Source of the DNA: Ruminococcaceae bacterium UBA5450
Lineage (GTDB): Bacteria > Bacillota > Clostridia > Oscillospirales > Acutalibacteraceae
Length of the DNA stretch: 25,070 nucleotides
Assembly (NCBI GenBank): GCA_002424295.1
Contig: DIQY01000051.1
Location: 1 to 25,070 of the forward strand
Direction of reading: 5' to 3'
Shown: positions 20,991-25,070 of the stretch, one piece after another
Layout: every line of letters starts with the position of its first letter
Position numbering within the stretch: the stretch's first letter is position 1
Notes under the pieces: model-generated
What the model was told of the DNA's origin: nothing
Seen by the model: only the letters and a program-made list of their open reading frames with translations
The model's database searches: none
Position numbers and translations under genes: made by a program

Positions 20991-22472
20991 ATGCAGCATT
21001 GCCAGGGGGAACCTGTAAGAAACATGATGAAGTCCAACAGGCATAAAAAAAGGCTCATTTTTATCTGTTCGGCTTCTGTTGTTGGCGTTTTGATTATCGT
21101 TGGTGCCATTGTGTTTACCTTGATTCGACAAGGGAAGCTTGCGAATCCATGGAGAAGTGCGAATACTTTTGCAAATGGGGTAACCGTAGAAGGAATTGAT
21201 TTAGGCGGTAAGACTATGGAGCAGGCAAAAGATGCACTCGCGGATATAGAAAAGCAAAAAACTTCCGGATATCGGTTTGAACTCAAATATCAGGATCAAA
21301 CTTTTGCCGTGTCGGATCAAAATTTTAAGGTCACCTGTAATACGGATGAAGTGTTGGAAGAGGCAATTCAAGCGAAAAAGGCCGAAAACTTTTCTCTTTC
21401 AACGGCAGTTGATCAGTCTACTTTAAAAACTGCATTGGAAAATGCAGTGGAGCCCCTTAATAAAGAGGCAAAAGACGCACAGGCAAAATCATTTGATCCT
21501 TCTTCCGGTAAGGTTACTTGTGATGCGGCGCAGACGGGTGTGGAAGTACAGAATGACCAGGTCCTTCAAGATGTTCAGAAAATTTTGGATGAGGGAAATA
21601 AAACCGGCAGCGTGACTCTTACAGTGAAAACTGTAGACCCGCAGGTTACAGCAGATGATATTCAGAAAAACACTGTGAAACTGGGAACTTTCAGCACGGT
21701 TTCTACGAATAATGCTAACGGTACGTTTAATATGGCGCGTGCCTTGTCAACGGCTAATGGAACGATTATTCAGGGCGGAGGAATGTTTTCTTTTCTCAAT
21801 ACGGTAGGAGCCTGCGATGAAGCTGCCGGATATAAGTCGGCCGGAGCGATCGTAGATGGAAAAGTAGTAGATTCTTATGGCGGCGGGATCTGTCAGGCGA
21901 GCACGACGATTTATGGCGCGGCGCTGCGCTCGGCGTGCAACATCACTGTTCGCTACAATCATACCTATGCTTCTTCTTATGTGCCTTTGGGACTGGATGC
22001 AACGGTCAGCTGGCCGAGTGCGGATTTACAGTTTAAAAATCCGACTAAATATCCGATGTTTATAGTGAGCGGTTCTAATGGAAATACGATGTTCTGCACT
22101 ATCTATGGATATAATGACGGAACGTGGGATAATATAGAAGTTTCTTCCTGGCAGGCCAGTAAAGATGACAAAGGTGCCGTGACAGCAGATGCGCAGCGTA
22201 CTTACTATAAGAATGGTGCAAAGGTGCGTTCAGAACAGCTGCCGAGTTCTTATTATTCCAACAAAGAAGCAGCTTCATCCGATTCTGCAGGAACAAATAA
22301 TGACGCCGAAAATAATACGAGCCAGACAGAGCAGCCTTCGGTAGGAACAGCGGGAGCAATTTCGCAAGGTTCGGGTAATAATGCAGCACCTCCTTCTAGT
22401 GATACGGGGAGCAAAACAAAACCGCCACAAGGACAAAACTCCTCCGTTTCTGGAAGCTCGAAAGCCACCTAA
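20991..22472 (+). CDS. VanW family envelope protein with N-terminal membrane anchor
   Basis: 493 aa. Starts at the ATG seven bases after AGGAGG. A short basic cytoplasmic part precedes one membrane segment (about 22-45), so most of the protein is extracellular. Residues about 60-235 resemble the peptidoglycan-binding-4 type domain (ANGVTVEGIDLGGKTMEQAKDAL...). The VanW domain (about 245-360) holds GTIIQGGGMFSFLNTVG, DSYGGGICQASTTIYGAAL and RYNHTYASSYVPLGLDATV, with the conserved Gly-Gly-Gly-Ile-Cys. The tail from about 415 is Ser/Asn/Gln/Pro-rich and low in complexity, likely a flexible wall-spanning part. VanW is named from vancomycin clusters, but there are no van genes here; such proteins are general clostridial envelope proteins of unknown activity. 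Confidence 0.92.
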   Translation: MQHCQGEPVRNMMKSNRHKKRLIFICSASVVGVLIIVGAIVFTLIRQGKLANPWRSANTFANGVTVEGIDLGGKTMEQAKDALADIEKQKTSGYRFELKYQDQTFAVSDQNFKVTCNTDEVLEEAIQAKKAENFSLSTAVDQSTLKTALENAVEPLNKEAKDAQAKSFDPSSGKVTCDAAQTGVEVQNDQVLQDVQKILDEGNKTGSVTLTVKTVDPQVTADDIQKNTVKLGTFSTVSTNNANGTFNMARALSTANGTIIQGGGMFSFLNTVGACDEAAGYKSAGAIVDGKVVDSYGGGICQASTTIYGAALRSACNITVRYNHTYASSYVPLGLDATVSWPSADLQFKNPTKYPMFIVSGSNGNTMFCTIYGYNDGTWDNIEVSSWQASKDDKGAVTADAQRTYYKNGAKVRSEQLPSSYYSNKEAASSDSAGTNNDAENNTSQTEQPSVGTAGAISQGSGNNAAPPSSDTGSKTKPPQGQNSSVSGSSKAT

Positions 22473-22497
22473 AAATTATTTAAAAAAATATTAAAAC

Positions 22498-22533
22498 GGG
22501 CTGAACCGAAGATAAACGGTTCAGCCCATTTTA
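22498..22533 (+). terminator. Probable intrinsic terminator after the VanW gene
   Basis: Perfect 11-bp stem GGGCTGAACCG / CGGTTCAGCCC with an 8-base loop, followed by a short ATTTTA. The T tract is weak, so termination may be partial. Confidence 0.65.
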
Positions 22534-22562
22534 CGGGCAAGAGAAAAACTTGACTTTTTAGT

Positions 22563-22591
22563 TTGAATTTGAGAAAATAACTAAATATAGT
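22563..22591 (+). promoter_or_regulatory. Sigma-A promoter for the GT2-nadE genes
   Basis: -35 TTGAAT (22563-22568), 17-base spacer, -10 TATAGT (22586-22591). If used, transcription starts near 22598, beyond an ATG at 22592, which favours the GTG at 22649 as the start of the glycosyltransferase. Confidence 0.6.
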
Positions 22592-22648
22592 ATGCACACG
22601 CTTTTTGCAAAAAATCCGGAAATATTGGAGAAGAAAGGACGGATCACA

Positions 22649-23644
22649 GTGGCGTTTTGTGTTGAAAATCCCGAGATCAGCGTCATCGTGCCGGTCTATA
22701 ATGTGGGAGAGTTTGTTGAGAAGTGCATTTCTACGCTTGCGGAACAGTCGATTAAGGTTCCTTATGAAATTCTTGCAGTGAATGACGGAAGTACGGATCA
22801 GTCTTTAAAAATATTACAGAAAATGGAACAAAAATATTCTAATGTCTGCATCTTGGATCAAAAAAATTCAGGAGTTTCAGTTGCACGGCAAAATGGCCTC
22901 AAGCAGGCGCGGGGAAAGTATATTTGCTTTGTAGATGGAGATGATTATGTATCGAGGAAATATCTCGAGAAGCTTTATCAGGCGTGTGAAAAGAATCATG
23001 CTCAGATCGCTTGCTGCTCTTATGATTGGCATTTCGTTTTGAGTGGATTTTATTTGCCGTATCCATTTCGAGCTTATCACGTGATGAGTACCGAAAGAGG
23101 ATTGCGCATGTTGATTCGTGATTATCAGATCCAGAGCTTTTGGTGGAGCAAGATGATAGAGAAAAGTGTGATTCTCGCGTCTCACGTGACTTTTCCAAGA
23201 ATGTGCTTTGAGGATTTAGCAGTTCTGCACAAGGTTTTTGCCTGTGCGGATAAAGTCGTTCTGATTCCAAATGGACTTTACTATTATAATGTCCATACGG
23301 AAAGCACACTCGGAACCATGAACCCGCAGAAAATCTGTGATTACATACGGGCAGTGGCAATGGTTCGAGAAGGATTGATGCAGAAGGGATTGTATGCTGG
23401 AAAATACCGCAGCGCCCATAATGCCCTCGCGAGTAAGTCACTTTCTTGCTGCCAATGGAATGTTATGAAAATGCATATAGAGGCGCATCACCTGAAAGGC
23501 GCCATGGCAAATTTGCATCGCGTTCACTTGTTGATGAAGCAGGTGACGGCAGATGAATTTAACCCGAATACTTTTTATGAGGAATTGTCAGGAGAAATTT
23601 TAACTCCTTCTGATAGAAAAGAAGCGGATGATACCATTTGCTGA
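22649..23644 (+). CDS. Family 2 glycosyltransferase
   Basis: 331 aa from a GTG at 22649, with AAAGGA about ten bases upstream. GT-A fold: ISVIVPVYNVGEFVEKCIST (10-29), nucleotide-contacting VNDGSTDQS (44-52), and the metal-binding FVDGDDYVS (DGDD at 96-99). The C-terminal half has aromatic segments such as SFWWSKMIEKSV and CFEDLAVLHKVFACADKVV, common in cell-surface polysaccharide glycosyltransferases. No membrane segment is apparent. It probably adds a sugar to a lipid-linked envelope polysaccharide; donor and acceptor are unknown. No other polysaccharide genes are nearby. nadE begins 11 bases after its stop, so the two share a transcript although no shared function is evident. Confidence 0.88.
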   Translation: MAFCVENPEISVIVPVYNVGEFVEKCISTLAEQSIKVPYEILAVNDGSTDQSLKILQKMEQKYSNVCILDQKNSGVSVARQNGLKQARGKYICFVDGDDYVSRKYLEKLYQACEKNHAQIACCSYDWHFVLSGFYLPYPFRAYHVMSTERGLRMLIRDYQIQSFWWSKMIEKSVILASHVTFPRMCFEDLAVLHKVFACADKVVLIPNGLYYYNVHTESTLGTMNPQKICDYIRAVAMVREGLMQKGLYAGKYRSAHNALASKSLSCCQWNVMKMHIEAHHLKGAMANLHRVHLLMKQVTADEFNPNTFYEELSGEILTPSDRKEADDTIC

Positions 23645-23655
23645 GGAGGCATAAA

Positions 23656-25070
23656 ATGAAAGACGGCTTTTTAAATGTAGCTGCGGTGACTCCCGCGCTT
23701 CGGGTAGCCGATTGTGACGGAAATGCTGAAAAAATTTTGGAACAATTAAATCTCTGCGCACAAAAGAGAATCTCTGTGGCAGTTTTTCCGGAACTTTCCC
23801 TGACAGGCTATACCTGCGGAGATTTATTCCACGATGCTGCGCTTTTACGTTCGGCAGAAGAAAATTTAAAAATCATGATCCAAAAAAGCAGCAGTCTTTC
23901 GATTTTGGCAGCAGTAGGAGTGCCGGTGGCTGTTGGGGGGGCACTTTATAATTGTGCCGCTGTTTTTTGCAAGGGAAAACTTTTGGGGCTGACCGCGAAA
24001 AAATTTATTCCGAATTACGGAGAATTTTATGAGATGCGTCAGTTTACCCCGGCGCCGGAGGAACCGATGATGGTTTCTTACTGTGATACAGAAGTTCTGC
24101 TGGGAAGCGGCCTTTTATATCAATGTGAAAACAATCCCCAAATGACTGTCGGCATAGAAATGTGTGAGGATCTTTGGGTTCCGGAGCCGCCCAGTGTGCA
24201 GATGGCAAGAGAGGGAGCGCTCTTGATTTTGAACCTTTCTGCCAGCGATGAGACAATCGGAAAAGCGGAGTATCGAGAGAGCCTCATCAGAAATCAGTCT
24301 GCGCGGCTTTACTGTGCTTATGCCTATGCAGATGCAGGCGAAGGGGAATCGACCACTGATATGGTCTTTGCCGGCCATGATCTGATTGCGGAAAGCGGTG
24401 CGATTCTCAATCAAACCAAGCTCTTTTCCGGTGCCTGCGCAATGGCACAGGTGGATTTGGAACGCCTTTTGCAGGAACGCCGCCGTGCGACTACATGGAC
24501 AGATCTTCCTCAGAAATCTAAAATTCTGTTTTCGATGAATTCGGCGGAAACGGGGCTCTTGAGAAAGTTTCCTCAGACGCCGTTTGTGCCGGAGGATCGA
24601 GGGGATTTGAAGCGCCGCTGTGAGCTGATTTTATCAATCCAGGCGAACGGACTGAAGACCCGATTAAAGCATACCGGAATCAAAAATGTCGTGATCGGTG
24701 TTTCCGGCGGATTGGATTCCACCTTGGCTTTGCTGGTCGCGACCAGAGCTTTTGAACTCTTAGGGCTTTCCAAAAAGGGAATCTTTGCGGTTTCCATGCC
24801 GGGATTCGGAACCACCAGCCGTACGCGCTCTAATGCACAAGGGCTGGCAGTCGCCTTGGGGGCGCAATTTAAAGAAGTGCCGATCGGAAAGGCTGTTCGG
24901 CAGCACTTTTCCGATATTGGGCATGATGAGTCTGTGCAGGATGTCACTTATGAGAACAGTCAGGCGCGAGAACGCACACAGGTGCTGATGGATTTGTCGA
25001 ATCAGGTCAATGGCCTTGTGATCGGGACGGGAGATCTTTCCGAATTGGCGCTTGGTTGGGCAACTTATAA
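23656..25070 (+). CDS. nadE: Glutamine-dependent NAD+ synthetase, 3' partial
   Basis: First 471 codons of a gene that runs off the window; the family is usually about 640 aa. Makes NAD+ from deamido-NAD+, ATP and glutamine. The N-terminal nitrilase-fold glutaminase has its triad: E46 in FPELSLTGYT, a lysine at 115/116 in KKFIPNYGEFYE and C170 in IEMCEDLW. The synthetase domain begins near 320, with the PP-loop VIGVSGGLDSTLALL (SGGLDS at 350-355), then SMPGFGTTSRTRSNAQ and VIGTGDLSELALGW at the edge. The ATG follows GAGGAGG. I translated the frame through to the last base and found no stop. Confidence 0.96.
   Translation, partial: MKDGFLNVAAVTPALRVADCDGNAEKILEQLNLCAQKRISVAVFPELSLTGYTCGDLFHDAALLRSAEENLKIMIQKSSSLSILAAVGVPVAVGGALYNCAAVFCKGKLLGLTAKKFIPNYGEFYEMRQFTPAPEEPMMVSYCDTEVLLGSGLLYQCENNPQMTVGIEMCEDLWVPEPPSVQMAREGALLILNLSASDETIGKAEYRESLIRNQSARLYCAYAYADAGEGESTTDMVFAGHDLIAESGAILNQTKLFSGACAMAQVDLERLLQERRRATTWTDLPQKSKILFSMNSAETGLLRKFPQTPFVPEDRGDLKRRCELILSIQANGLKTRLKHTGIKNVVIGVSGGLDSTLALLVATRAFELLGLSKKGIFAVSMPGFGTTSRTRSNAQGLAVALGAQFKEVPIGKAVRQHFSDIGHDESVQDVTYENSQARERTQVLMDLSNQVNGLVIGTGDLSELALGWATY

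Noticed and set aside
20991..22472. Vancomycin resistance function because of the VanW domain
   Set aside because: No vanHAX, vanRS or D-Ala ligase genes are present, and VanW domains are widespread in non-resistant Clostridia.
22592..22648. ATG at 22592 as the start of the family 2 glycosyltransferase
   Set aside because: It lies directly after a -10 box and would fall before the expected transcription start; there is no ribosome site, whereas the GTG at 22649 has one.

Overview
The window looks like a chromosomal segment of a low-to-mid GC, anaerobic member of the Clostridia (Bacillota), plausibly near the Oscillospiraceae/Ruminococcaceae. The support is AGGAGG-type ribosome binding sites, sigma-A type promoters with 17 bp spacing, a T-box riboswitch, LytR-CpsA-Psr and VanW envelope proteins, a clostridial-type diacylglycerol glycosyltransferase and a DpaA homologue. 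The genus assignment is inference. I see no rRNA, tRNA, CRISPR array, insertion sequence or phage genes.

Region 1 (1-5700, + strand) is one tightly packed, largely translationally coupled operon. It holds the end of a Liv-type amino-acid ABC transporter (livF), an orphan dipicolinate-synthase-A-like Rossmann protein, and a multi-subunit flavin/iron-sulfur dehydrogenase related to HcnABC, opine oxidase and D-hydroxyproline dehydrogenase. The dehydrogenase genes encode a [2Fe-2S] protein, an FAD/NAD-type flavoprotein, a two-cluster ferredoxin, a separate BFD-like [2Fe-2S] protein and a DAO-type flavoprotein. The logical reading is import and anaerobic oxidation of an amino or imino acid. A cytidylate-kinase-like gene with a -1 frameshift in an A tract ends the operon, followed by a bidirectional terminator.

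Region 2 (5713-9864, - strand) holds housekeeping and envelope genes read right to left: an LCP-family cell-wall ligase, metG and tatD, with promoters before the LCP gene and before metG.

Region 3 (9901-13191, + strand) is a predicted tryptophan uptake operon, trpXYZ. It lies behind a sigma-A promoter, a T-box whose specifier reads TGG (Trp), and an intrinsic terminator. Between that terminator and trpX there is a 26-codon ORF with its own Shine-Dalgarno site and two adjacent Trp codons, embedded in a set of mutually exclusive GGCA/TGCC pairings. This resembles in principle the T-box plus Trp leader peptide arrangement of the Bacillus subtilis anti-TRAP (rtpA) operon, and is the most interesting signal in the window.

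Region 4 (13224-19374, - strand) is an operon starting with a NifS/IscS-type cysteine desulfurase and its sulfur-accepting partner thiI, followed by cinA, a small unknown protein and a large signal-less serine hydrolase.

Region 5 (19496-25070) has a diacylglycerol-glucosyltransferase-like gene (- strand) divergent from a VanW-family envelope protein (+). Then come a family 2 glycosyltransferase and the first three-quarters of glutamine-dependent NAD+ synthetase, which runs off the window.
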